64,000 nucleotides of DNA, taken from Sthenelais limicola (taxonomy: Eukaryota; Annelida; Polychaeta; Phyllodocida; Sigalionidae). The stretch spans positions 46,248,966-46,312,965 of the forward strand of contig OW804094.1 in the NCBI GenBank assembly GCA_942159475.1. Direction: 5' to 3'. This document shows, one piece after another, positions 13,601 to 42,141 of the stretch. Under the pieces are notes generated by a model. It did not search any database. It saw nothing but the letters and a program-made list of their open reading frames with translations, and had not been told where the DNA came from. The position numbers and the translations under genes are program-made. The first letter of the stretch is position 1; each line of letters starts with the position of its first letter.

Positions 13601-15633
13601 ACCTTTCAACTGTCCCTCACGGTACTGTCTCTGTACCAGACCAGCTAATGAATGAAGAGTATTGAGTCTTTATAAAACATAAATTCGCATTTACTGTGTG
13701 TATTTATTGCTAAGGGGCATAAGGTATCGGGTCTTATCGTATGGGTAAAGGTGATGATGATGATCTAGCTATGACATGCTTATAATATTTAACAATATTA
13801 TGATTTATTTATTTCGATGTATAATTATAAAGTAGAATGCATAATTAAATGTTTAGATTGACAAATATCACAACCTGTGAAAATTTGATTAATAAAATTA
13901 GTTAAAAAAAGAAATATCTATTATATAACTTACCAAACGGTCCAAATCCTCCTCGTCCCTGGGCCCATCCGAAGTCATCCCATGAGAACCTTTCATTATA
14001 GTTAATAGTCTCGTTCACGTTGGGGAATTTCACAACATGATGATCATCTCCAGCTATCAGTGATTGAAGAGAAAATTGTTGCACGCATACATTATAACTA
14101 CTATATTGTAAGTGAACTAACTAGAAATAAAAAGCTCATATTGTTTAAAGTAATCTGGTTGTCTCTCTGTTTGCGTCTGAGGTAGATCTGTTATAAGCTT
14201 GTTAAAAATGTATAGCCCAAAAGTATTAGCTGACACATGTACATGTAATTTCTTGTGCAGCCTAGATTCCGGAGAATACCTCGCATTAATTGTATTCAAA
14301 GTAACAGAAAATTCCCCATCTATTGCATTGGAAAGGGCTTGCATTAATCTTTAGAATAGTATGAATATATGAATATAAAATACATAAAATACATAGGAAA
14401 TTCCAAGGACTTCTCTATACATCTTAAAAATACTTTGAATATAGGCAGACTTGAAATCAAAATTAATCCAACGATTGCAACAATATCGAGACAAGTTGTT
14501 TCAGGCTACTATCAACCTTGGGACACTAGGTTGTTGGTTTTCTGCAAATTTTATTGAGAAAAGAATAAGTCCTTCGAGGAAGGCCTTAGCAGAATTTATG
14601 AAATTAAGTAATTGTTGAGTGCCTACCTCTCAGAGTAATGTTGACACTTCTTAAGCCAATCTTTACTTCTATGTTCGCTTCTATTTCTTGCCTTACCCCT
14701 GCCTTGTACGGTGTTTTCGTGTGAATATGGGACACTTCCCACTCCTGTCCGAAGTTACACACTGAGGGCAGCAAAGGAAATATAAATGTTATATAAACCT
14801 TTACATAAATTACATACATTGAATTTTAGCAATATTCGACTTCGAAAAATGTGAGTTATTGCTAATAGGAGAGGGTAGACCTGTGGGGAAGTGTGGATAG
14901 GGGAGGTTTGGTTGTATGTCAAACCTATGACCTCTTATGGGAAAACTCTTTCCAATTCATTGTCCCTAACCCTGCCCACTCACTAACCTTGTCACAAGAC
15001 TACATAGACTAAATATAGAAATAAACGTTTTATATCGAAAACGTTTGACCAGGACACAATTTTACATCATTATGAGTAACTATTATAATGACATTGACAA
15101 CAATTATTAATGGTACTCACAGAATATCGACGCTAATATGAAAAGTCCAAAAACTACTTTGATGAGAAAAATGAGCCTCTGAAAAAGAATTCATGAGAAT
15201 TAGTCATCTTAGGCAAGACCAGACTTTTATTCTGAAGGCAAGGAACACACGCTTGCAGAAAACATGCAATCATGAAGAAGGATAGTATAGGGAATCACCG
15301 TTTTCCGTTGGATACACTATCATCACATCTGACAAATACACAATTGATTCTCGCCGATGTCTCCAATTGAGCTATAGACAACATAATAATAAAGACATTT
15401 ACCATTTTAACCCAAGCTATTTATAATACTTTAATTATACTCATATTTGACCCAACCTAGATACTCACCTTTTTCAAGATGATACCTGGAAGAATGAGGA
15501 GGAAACTGAAGGCAAGGATGGCTATAGCGAACAAGAGTCCCGCTTCTAAGACATCAGCTGTAACAGCTGATTTCAATGGCCCATACAAGGTGGGAAAAGG
15601 TTTGTGTCGGAACGAATCGAACCATCCTGACAT
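7648..15633 (-). CDS. DUOXA: Dual oxidase maturation factor (DUOXA/NIP family)
   Basis: ER/plasma-membrane partner needed for maturation and surface delivery of the H2O2-producing dual oxidase. Exons in coding order: 15469-15633, 15121-15178, 14627-14761, 13934-14053, 13491-13644, 12941-13152, 12452-12568, 11744-11829, 11243-11553, 7648-8143. They sum to 617 codons plus stop with all phases matching. Family marks: MSGWFDSFRHKPFPTLYG start, TM1 ending FSFLLILPGI, VNITL and VNETINYNERFSW (N-glycosylation sites in the large extracellular loop), KGLPYPILWIAEYFTP, and five hydrophobic segments in all. The donor after exon 13491-13644 is GC (GCAAGT), not GT. Human DUOXA proteins are about 320-343 residues; here a cytosolic tail of roughly 290 residues follows TM5, with a Pro-rich duplicated motif in the last exon. 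Drosophila NIP/mol is the likely functional relative. No DUOX gene is adjacent in the window. Confidence 0.93.
7834..7950 (-). repeat. Duplicated 14-residue motif in DUOXA tail
   Basis: The motif PPLPPCGILGKKRG is encoded at 7909-7950 (first in the protein) and again at 7834-7875. The amino acids are identical in all 14 positions, but 8 of the 14 codons differ by synonymous changes. The spacer is acidic (FTNEDDTNENP). PPLPP resembles a class of SH3/WW/EVH1 ligand. The partner is unknown. Confidence 0.9.
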
Positions 15634-18600
15634 GGTATCTAATTGTGTTCAGAGCTGGAATATAAAGTACAAATATTAGAGCAAACTTTAGACTGAGAAT
15701 AATCGGAGAGACTGCATGAGTTATAAACTTCAAAACCTTCATCAAATCTTAGTAGTAAGATTAAATTTTGATATTTACCAAAGTGTAATATGTAATAGTG
15801 TGTGAATAGAAACGATCTCTTGTTTTGATCTCTTTCTTGTCCTAGGCCATTTTATCTGTCATTTGGCAGGTATTTTAACAGGTAAAGAACAAAGAAAATT
15901 CAATGATGGGCAAGTATATCCCAAAGCTTTTATTTTCAGACTGTAATGTGTGTCCGAACTTGTGAGTACCGTACTGAATTTAAGTCAAATGAGCATTTCC
16001 ATAGTACATAATAAAGGTATTACCTTCTCAACCTTTATCTTATATAGATAAAGGTTTACTACTGAGGTTTCATTTACTTGACAAGCTTCAAGTTATCACC
16101 CTGTGTGTGACCAGTGGACCATAATCGTAATATCATAGAAAGACGAAAGCTGACCCAGATGTAGCATCCGAGAATTAAACTTCCTTTATGTATTGTATAT
16201 ATTATATATATTGAGAGAGAGCCAATGGATTAGAAATGAAGGCTAGCATTCTGACTTCTGAAAATTAAATTTGTGATCCAAGTAATCAATTTCCTTTTGA
16301 AGCCTTTAGCTGGAGTCCTAGTACGAGTTTTGATTATTTCATCGTTTGTGTCGGAAAGGATAGGCTATAGTTTGTTAGTGTTATGTACGTATTGTATATA
16401 TTGATGGTATTGATTTAAAAGAAGTTATTATACATTTTAACATTAATAGTACATGGTCGGTAGGACTTCTATATAAGCTTTTGATCAGTTACAAAATTAG
16501 TATTAAAACATAAACAAGTATATAAGGTATATGTCGATCTTTCCATACCCTCCTATCGTATATTTCTATAACGCAAGATGATATGTAACTGTTTGAAATG
16601 ATGTGGATCGATGCTCTGTTTCTCCTTTTATCTATAATTGATTCTTTACTGATATCAGTTTCGTGAATGAACTCTCTCTATATATATATATATTCCATAA
16701 TGTCAGGCACATATGAGAAATTGATAGCTGGTAACCCAGAAATGTGTATTCTCTTCATAATGTATACCAAAACCCGTTAAACCCGAATAAAACTTTAATA
16801 TTTCCAACAACATAATTTCGGCAATCAAACGCAATGTCAAATATGTTAATTAAGTCTACCTAGTTACTGGTTATTAGAGTAAGAAACCCGAATCATTGCG
16901 AGTCTCGTAATTATAAATATTGTTGGCATCATGGCCTGATAATTTGTTTAATAGAAAAATTACTTAGTGGAATGTAGTCACGATAGACTTCAGCGTCATC
17001 CAATATGGCTATCCATACTAATTAAATTTAGGCGCATGACTTCCGCATAACCTGGGATTTTGTTTACATAAGTACCCCGGAGCAACTTCCTCATGTTCAG
17101 AAGAAGGTGTTCAGTGTACTTCCTGTTGCTTATTAAGAACATCTGATAGATTTACTTACAGATATAGTTTCTTCGATTGAGATCCTTCACTTTTGCATGA
17201 TGAAAATACCTCCTATATATTTGATTAACCGTTCGAGTTATATAGAAGATTTAATGCATGCACTTACTCTGTGCATATTATATATATATATTTGTTGGTC
17301 TCCTAGATAAATAGTGTCAGTAATATAGTTACATATGTAACACAGAAGTAATAAATGTGTTCCCCTATAAGAACTTATATTTAAGTATGACATTGTTATG
17401 TTAACGTGAAAGCTATTAGGTGCAGAGGAGCCAAGGTTACTGCAGGTTAAGTTGACGGCAATGGTATAGATTTAAAAGTACAAAAATGTATAGATAACAT
17501 TTGACATTGTAATAAGTTATACCATATATAAGGGACTCTCTTACTGTGCCTTCAGAGCTTCACTGTGCACGCCAACAATTTTGTTAGGAAATACTTGAAT
17601 TCTGTTCTCATTATTAGTCCTTTTCCCTCCATAGACTCCATGCATTTTCTTTCAAACCATTATCACAGGAAAGTGAACTCTTTAAGGTCATTCTAATAGT
17701 GAAAGATCAGCAATAGACTTTTATAAGGACATTCGAGGTGAAAGTGCTCATGACATTCTTGGCACAAACCTGAGTCTACTTATATAATATACCGTACCAA
17801 TCTGGTCTATATGACAAATTGCCTGAATATTGACCAGGTATTATCAAATTCTGTGACCAAGTTAGCAGGGTTAGTCCACATAATATACATGTATATCTTT
17901 GTTAACAATGATAAGAACTACTATTTTCGACTGTGAATTAGTGGTATAGATAGAAATATGGATTGTATATTCAGTTAATGGGAAATTCAATATCACGTTA
18001 TTATTAATTATAGCAGACATGTCTAAAATTGATATACTACTTATGAATTCAGTTTAAGGTGAGTACTGGGATTATGAGTTTAGGGCCGTATTTAAAAACG
18101 CAGTGAATCTTCACAAAGGTGAAGCGATCTTTCAATCCTATTATTACCACTAGACTTTTTTCTGGTGAGAATTCTTTTTGTGAGTCACACATTGGGTCAT
18201 AGTAGGTCTTTGAATGGAAATATCCTTCCTTCTTAACATTTGATATATTAAATATAGAAACAGAAAAAAAACTAGGCAACTTTACTTTTATTTGTATTTT
18301 TCGATAAACCAGGAGCATACTGGAAGGCCTGAAATTTACTTTTCAGAAGTATGCCTCCTTTTTGTACAATGCTTTTAGGTACAGATAAATAATATGTTGT
18401 ATTGAATTGAATTGAATTAAGGGGCACCCAACTTGTTTATCTCTGGGTGTTAATTATGTATTACAAAATAGATTGATTAGGTCTCTCAAATTTGATCATT
18501 GATATGATCTCATGTCTTAAGAACTGCATACAGTGTACCTATATAAATGTCTACAGCGGTCCCCCTCCATTACCATATCGGTTATTATTTATCATATCGG

Positions 18601-21600
18601 TTATTATAGAAAAACTCATTTGAAACCTATTGACTTGTTTTCAATGCATAATTATGTGTTGGTCCTGACATGAATCCGAATATCTAGCTAGGAAAGTAAT
18701 ACCATTTAATGTTATGGTCCATAGTAGTGTGTTAATAAATGTTAAGATGCAGTATAGGTCAAACTTACCCTTCCTCGAAGAAAGTATCCCTTCCGAACCA
18801 GACGATGTTATTTGACAAATGGTCAACACAAATGCTAAAGGATCCCCAAGAACTAAAATCGGTCAATCCTTCAGTACTCAGGGAAATGTAAATTCACAAG
18901 AGGGGGTTGATATTTCCTCAATGAAGATGAGATTATACCCAGGTTCCAACGAGGGAAAGGTATACAACACTTTAAATGTGTACTGTCTTAACGTGTGGCA
19001 ATGTAGGGTATCCGCAAGGGCAGCCATGCATAAATTAGGTAAGAAGTACACAGACCCAGTCTAAATATATATGTATATACACAGGGGTGTGTGTGCATGC
19101 ACACACTCACGAAGCAGGTATATTTTAAGCACGGGATGGCCTTTCAGGAAGCTAGCCTGCTGTAGGATCTTTAGGGGTGCATACGGGACTGGGGGCACTC
19201 CAGTAGGAAAATAAACAGGACATTTTAATTTAGACGTGTATGAATACCGAAAGAATATGAATGCCGAATGGTAAATTTATAATTCGGAAATTAAAAAGTA
19301 GATAGTTATGAGTGGTAGTTAAAATATAGGCGACATGTATTGTACCAATACACATTCAACCCTATTGGGGATGGTAAGGGGTAGGTAACGTTCACACGGA
19401 TTTACTGAAGGGACCCCGTGCCTCCCACTCACTGGAAGTGTTCTGAGGGCACTCAAGCATGTCTTTACAAAGGAATGCTCAGTGTTTATGACAGAATAAT
19501 GGACACTGAAGTGGGACGGGATAGAAAATAAGCATACAGCTTACAGGTGCGCTGAATACAAACTCGTGGTAGGCTACATAGGGCCCGTTCTGAGACTATA
19601 AAGATATATATTTTTTAAATTATGTCAATTAAGAAACGGAAAGTTAAAGAAACGGATTGCAATATGTTATAGGTGAGCGCGATGTCTGTTTAGTATACAG
19701 GTGGTTTCCATTGATGCAATGAATTAATCGTGTTGATAAATTATCACTTTTTATAAATTACAGACGCCGCTTCCAAAGCAAAAAAGGGGGTTCTGGAACG
19801 CATGACCATAATTACTTGATTGACTCTTACTGAAACTTCCATAGATCCTCTAGCTGCTGAGGGAGTTAAAAAACACAATGAGTAGGGCGGGGGGGGGCGG
19901 GTCAGCCTGATTCTGCCTCTGCGTATATCCAGAGGCAGGTTCGCTGACTAGGGGAGGGGGGGACTGATTTATTAACTATAAATAATATTCGGAAAATTGC
20001 AAAATATTAAGAAAATTTGATAAGGTGGGAATTGTTCCTCCATCATTAAATTACATAAATTCAGAGTCCATTAATAAACAAATTCCAGTCACCTCGCGGT
20101 ATGACTTTCAGGGGTCCTATGTTGAGGCCCTACCAGTGCCCCGCAATTTTTAAACATGAAAAGAGCAATAAGCGCTGGAAAACCCCGGTCCCTACCCCAA
20201 TTACCTTTTTCACTTTTTGTTGACCGTTTGTATTAGAAAATCACTTTTCTGGGTATTTTACCATCTAGTAATTATGTCTTAGTGCCAATTATTCTTCATT
20301 GTCAGTGCGCATATATAATTATAAGATTAAGAAAAGTAGAAACAAAAGTTGTGTGTTCCATGGAAAGGAAATATTGTCAAAATCAATTTTGATATACAGT
20401 AAACGATTTGTGCTAACAAGGAAGTAAAAAAACTGTTTTCGATGATCGCTCACCACTCACCGTAGGGCCTGGAACTTAGCGTAAGTATATATGCTGACGC
20501 ATGTTCGACGAAATTGGGAAAAAAACACCTGACATAAATAATTTACGATGGTTTGTCCGACATTTACAAAGTTTAATTATATTTGAAAGAATTAACTTTT
20601 GAGACTTTATAAACTTCGTGGTTTGTGAAGGGTGCACAGAAGCAATGTCCTTCAGAATTGACTCCTATTTGGAGGAGAGGAGGGGCTGTGCAGGGGAAGG
20701 ACAATTAATGTGTGCTTCCATGCACAGGTATGGGTGCGATTTAACGGGTGGGAACCCGTCCGGGAACCTGTGCGGCGCTTTCTCATTAGGTGTGAGAGTA
20801 AATCGCCCCCTTTCATTGAAGCGACCAGCAAGTTATGTAGCCTATACCGTGGGGACACCTAGTGTCTCAACATCATTACTAGACTTGGGTTGTTCCATAT
20901 AAGTTGGCTGCTTACCTGATGAGAAAGATGCAGGTACTGTGCTCGCACCCACGCCCGTCCACAAAATTAAACATTTCCACCCCCATGGAATCCCCCCCCC
21001 CCCCCACATATCTCGTCCCAATAAAAGTTAATCCCCGAAGAGACAATGCTCATGTGCAAGCTACCCAACACACGTGCACACAAGGTGTATAGTATGAAAC
21101 AGATAGCTACAGATCATATTCTATTTGCATTTGAATATTGAAAAATATTATACATGTTTTTTTAAAAACCGCAGATTTGCATCCATATTGTCGCATGATT
21201 TTTACGCCTGGCTCTCCGTTGAAACTTTAAACATATTGCGTCGTTTGTTTCGCTTTATATTGCATCGAAGCCCATATATATATATGTATACTCAGTATAC
21301 TGGTTTTATCTTCTTGGAAACTTAATTGGTAGTGACATAATTAGAAACGCGGGGAGATATTTAACGGAAGGAATATAAATATCCCATTTTCTGTGAAATG
21401 GCTGGACTAACTATTTCTATCTTCGAAGGAAGCACATATTTTAGTTGTTAACTCTTTAAATGAAAAAAGAAATGAACGGACAACCCAATTTAACATTACC
21501 ATGCAGTTTCTCCTTATAAACCAAAAGACGCTCCTTTTATTAGTAATGATTATCATTTTCTCCCCATTTAGATCGATTATAACAAAATTAACCCAGAACC

Positions 21601-24490
21601 CTGCAAATCGCTTCACTGCAAAGAAAAGATGGACGTTGAATGACTAAGATTGCGTCATCGACAGGACGACCACCTGTTTCCCTGACCGTTGTGTCAAGCT
21701 GTATGTTGCGACGGGTGCTTAGAATAGTAAAGTATATTCATCACTCTATAAACAAATCTTCTTGCATAAAGAACTAATCCTTATTGCATCCATCTATCAG
21801 TTAAATATAGCCTTATGTCTGGATGTCGACAATTAAAACCGTGATTGCCTGGCCAAGAACAGATGAGATTTCATACACATGCGATGCAAATAGTTCAGTT
21901 TGAAGGGTCAGTAACTTAGAAGTGCCTTCTGTGGCGACCACAGATGAGATGACAGTTCATCATTTTTTAAGGTAAGTAGTGTCAAAATATGTTGGGTTGC
22001 ATGGGAATATGATCGATATGATAAAGGAGTCTAACGGGATTGAATGCAGAAAAATGTTAAAGTTGCACTTTTTGGTTGCTTTTAATATGATCAGAGGCGG
22101 TCGAAGTGTGCAGGATACCGGAATAGGGGGTGGGGTGATTAGTGATTTATTCCCATTTATATTATTTGTTCCTCTGAGAATTTCCGAATCAGTCGTTGCA
22201 AAAATATTTTACAAACAGCTGAATATGATTAAAGAAATAAAGTCACTCTCTGAAACTTTTGACGACAATACGACTGGCCATCAATTCAAATTGGTAGTTT
22301 GGAATGTTGAATATTGTTAGGTATTTGTTTTATTATCTGTCGAATTCCCCTCCCGACACCCTTGCCTTACAATGTTCTGGGACCCTTTGATGAGCCCAGT
22401 TAACAGCACTTTGAATATGGAAACGTTGCAATACAGTTTGCCATACAATAAGGGGGTTGGTCGATAGGAGAAGCTTTACTTCATAAATAACCACTAGTCT
22501 CTTGAATGTGTGGTATTGGCTATTGTTCTGCCCAATGAAGTATATCCTGAACACGTTCTATATTTTCCGTTCTGATATTCCATTCTCATTGACCGATCCG
22601 GGAATAGGTTCATGGTCTTTTTGGAAGGGTATTGCTGAAACATAATACATGGAATCTAAGGAGTTATATAGTTACGAGCTGAGCAACTAGTTACCGTGTT
22701 GGAATCTATTCTTGAGCCTAAGCTATGAAGCTGGTCACGGAACGCAGAGGATTATGATGGTCACTCAGCCATGACCACAACTTGCCTCAGCATGCCTACC
22801 TCCGTGCTGAACCATACGTGCTGAAGGTGCACATTTTACACCACCCCACATACCACCTTATTAACTAATCTTCATTTAAATGGATTAATAACATCATCAA
22901 GGATGAATAACATACATTGGATTATTAAGAATAAATGAGCTTTCTTCTCCCATTGGAGTATTACGATTACACAAGGTATGTATATTGTAGATTGACAAAG
23001 GCAGTAGGAAATCTTTACTCTCCTTTGCTTTGATAATTGGTATATTTGGACTGGGGTGGGTCAGTTGACTGCAAAGAATGTATAGGGACCCTATTTATAG
23101 AATGACGTTAGGGTTGATACAGCGGAGTAAGAGCAATATCACTCTAAATTTCCCTGAACTTCAGTAACATTTAAGAAATTTATCCGATTTTTTAAGTTGG
23201 TCCGGATCTCCTCGAGATGATTTCAGGAAATGCCCAAGCTAGCTGTGTCGTGAGACGACATGCATTGGAGATTACTGACTATTTTCGAGATATGATTGTG
23301 TCCATCAATCATACATTTTGTAAAGTCTAGAAAGTTTTTGTGACGCCAAAATGCAAAATAAACATGGGTTTGGGGTGGCATGCAGAATAGTGATAGCTCC
23401 AAACTTTGATAAGCTTAATTAGATCTCATTCGCATGTTTTCAAGTTCTATTATTGGTCGGTATCGGAGTGTTCACCTGTGTATTGATATGTTTCATGGAT
23501 ATTCCGAGACTGATTTAGAATAGATATACATAACATGTACATAATAATACATCCCCGATTGATTACTTCATTCGTTCAGTTCACTCACTTGGATTTTATA
23601 CTTTTCGAAATTAGAGGGGCTCCATTTTGAACCTATTGAATACCTTATAAACATATCCCATCCATTTTAGTACGTTTGGAAATAATCAATTAATTTTAAT
23701 TGTGACGATGTTCTCTATACCTTATGTCCTGATGCCCATTTTAAATGTTTAGTGAATATACATTTTCAAATGAAGAGCGTGGATAGATCTTGTATTTTTA
23801 GATGACCTAGATCCGGGTGAGAATCAAGAATGTGTTATGTCATGAGTAAATTGGTTTGATTTAGATAGTCACGCTCCAATGGCCACTTCAATATTTGCCT
23901 GCTTATAAACAACTAACAAATCCTAAACCTACTCCCTGGTCATCGTGGGCGTGCAAAGAGTCCGTGGCTTTGGAACCTGAAGCATTGCACACATTGTAAA
24001 AGGTATCATGCTAATCGCTTGAAGTTTAATATTAAAAAAACCTGGATCAATTGGGTCAATTGTGAAGGAATATGATTTTACAATAAGTTATGGCAATAGG
24101 TGAAAAATTATGAAATTAAGGCTCAGATACGTTTAATGTTCCAAAGACCATTTTATGGAACTTTATTCTGAAGAAAATAAAAGTTCAATGTATTCCATCC
24201 AGCAGTCAAAGGTGGCTGACCATAACTTCTATACCAAATATCTAAGCAATCATGGTTATGTTGTTTTATAATTTTGTTCCCAATCGTTAGTAAATTTACG
24301 CATGATTATCCTTTATACGTGTATGAAAAATCACGGCGCGCGCTTTCATCGGAAGATCTGTCAAATATACTTATAAGTTATTTGTTTTTGCAGCTTCGGT
24401 GCTTAAAATTGAGCAAGAAATGGAACTTTCGTGAGACATAACGCAAAGAAGTCGCTTGCTTACTGTTTATAAGAAGTATTCAAATAAGAA
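15634..24490. other. Gene-poor intergenic region
   Basis: About 8.9 kb between the start of DUOXA and the start of the kringle gene. I found no exons with family similarity. It holds AT-rich sequence, short TA runs (near 16675-16695 and 17279-17291), a G-rich patch near 19885-19970, a C14 run at 20992-21005 and the LINE relic at 22040-22680. The DUOXA promoter should lie just above 15633, and the kringle-gene promoter and any 5' UTR exons near 24390-24490. Confidence 0.6.
22040..22680 (+). mobile_element. Decayed LINE reverse-transcriptase relic
   Basis: An open segment reads in order like the palm of a non-LTR reverse transcriptase: FNMIRGGRSVQDTGIGGG (compare F..RGVRQGDP), ISDLFPFILFVPLRISE (S.YLFIL..E), and FDDNTT at the place of the YADDTT catalytic box (first Asp pair altered). 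Downstream, across frame breaks, STLNMETLQ and LAIVLPNEVYPEHV resemble the TL..W and LPVP.EV segments of the thumb. Stops and frameshifts make it non-functional. The exact clade is not decidable. Confidence 0.55.
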
Positions 24491-40687
<16,197 letters not shown>

Positions 40688-40997
40688 TTGACACTTCGAC
40701 CAGCATTTTTCTATATTCATGTCTTGTTTGTTTATATTTTATTCATGCTGGGTGATTGTGGGATGGGTAGTAACTCAGGTTCGGGTAAGGGAAAGGGGAC
40801 CAGAATTGATTGTGTCTGATGCTGAAAGTAACAGATTAGGAAAATCTTACTGATTGGACTGTATACCAATGCGAAAGGGTTTTATAAATTGGTGGAGTAT
40901 TCTATATTCTACGTTTTGTGTAATATGTTTACTGTATGCCGATACAACTTAGTAAAACATAATATGTTACTTTGTTAATTAAATAGAAGAAAGTGAC

Positions 40998-41003
40998 AAT
41001 AAA
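40998..41003 (+). terminator. Polyadenylation signal, long kringle transcript
   Basis: AATAAA about 310 bp after the stop at 40685-40687. Confidence 0.5.
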
Positions 41004-41814
41004 AAGTGATAAATCATATTGCGTACTATATTCACTTTGTCATTCACTTTCTTTGATTGAATCCCATTTGATAAGATAGGGTATGTCAGGGCATACAGTG
41101 CCATTTTCGTGATATTGTGGGTATTGTCTAGCTATTGAAAGAATACAACTGCGCCACTGCAAACCCTCTTCTCTCTATAATATATGCGAATTACTGGAAT
41201 GGAATCCAATATGAAATTCAGACCATCCTAATACTTGAGATAAGCTAAGTTTAAGTATTCAAAAGCAAAATTACATAAGTCTCATTGTTAACCAAACCAT
41301 ATTGGATCAGGACACTGGTATTTCCATGCAAGTGTTTCGATTTCAATGAGCCATCCATTTCAGGATTAAAATTCCAATTGTGTTATATGAGTATCTCCAG
41401 ATCAATAGCTATCAATCTTTTGTGAATCATATAATATGTCTGGGGAACTATTGGGATTATCAGCCGGTCGAACATGCTTTGCGAAACGGCGGAGTCATTC
41501 AACCTCTCTCCAATGTTCTAACGTTCGCCTCTGTTTGGCGTTCTGCCTGGCCATGTGAAGAGAACGCTTTGTTACTTTGATCTAGGTGTGTGTATAACTG
41601 TTAGTTGTAGTACGTACGATTGCAGTAATCTATCGATAGCGGTACTCATACTAGGCTGTCTTCTCCAACTGATCGGGGCATATTTACATGCGAATATATG
41701 GGAAAGACTCGTCATAGCGGCACATTCTGATATTACGATATGCATACCGTACCTCAAACAGACAGGAGTGTGCAGAACGCTGTATGCACTGCTTGTGAGA
41801 GGGAATCCCTCAAC

Positions 41815-41938
41815 TACGTCACAGTCGCTAAAGGGTTTCCCCGCTTGGCGTTCACACGACGCCGGTCGGTCAGTCACTCACCGGGTGTATACGCATGGCT
41901 GGCTGCTTAACACATGGCGAGATCTGTGATTCTCCAAT
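41815..41938 (+). promoter_or_regulatory. Possible DHCR24 promoter elements
   Basis: TACGTCA (41815-41821, a CRE-like TGACGTA on the other strand) and a CCAAT box (41934-41938) lie about 200-330 bp above the DHCR24 ATG. No clear sterol-response element was seen. Confidence 0.22.
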
Positions 41939-42141
41939 CGGTTCCATCCTAACATTGAACGCCGCTCTCACTGACTGGGCAGAACAAAGGGCAATTTCCT
42001 ATACAAATGCATGTGGAGAGATTACCCTGCATTCTAGTACTTGATCTTTGACTAGATCGCTACAGTCGGCTCTTGACTGTCAGGCTACTTTCTTGCTGAC
42101 GGGGCGGCGGTTTAATAAGAATTCCATCCAGCAAAGCAATT

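Larger units (their letters stand above)
40688..42141. other. 3' UTR of kringle gene and upstream region of DHCR24
   Basis: Only about 1.45 kb separates the two genes. The part near 41460-42130 is richer in GC and CpG than its surroundings, as expected of a promoter. Open frames there have no recognisable similarity. Confidence 0.5.

Noticed and set aside
20618..20902. 94-codon + frame, cysteine-containing
   Set aside because: No domain pattern, no signal peptide, no flanking exons in phase.
41555..41929. 124-codon + frame and 101-codon minus frame
   Set aside because: Overlapping frames in the CpG-richer upstream region of DHCR24; no similarity recognised.
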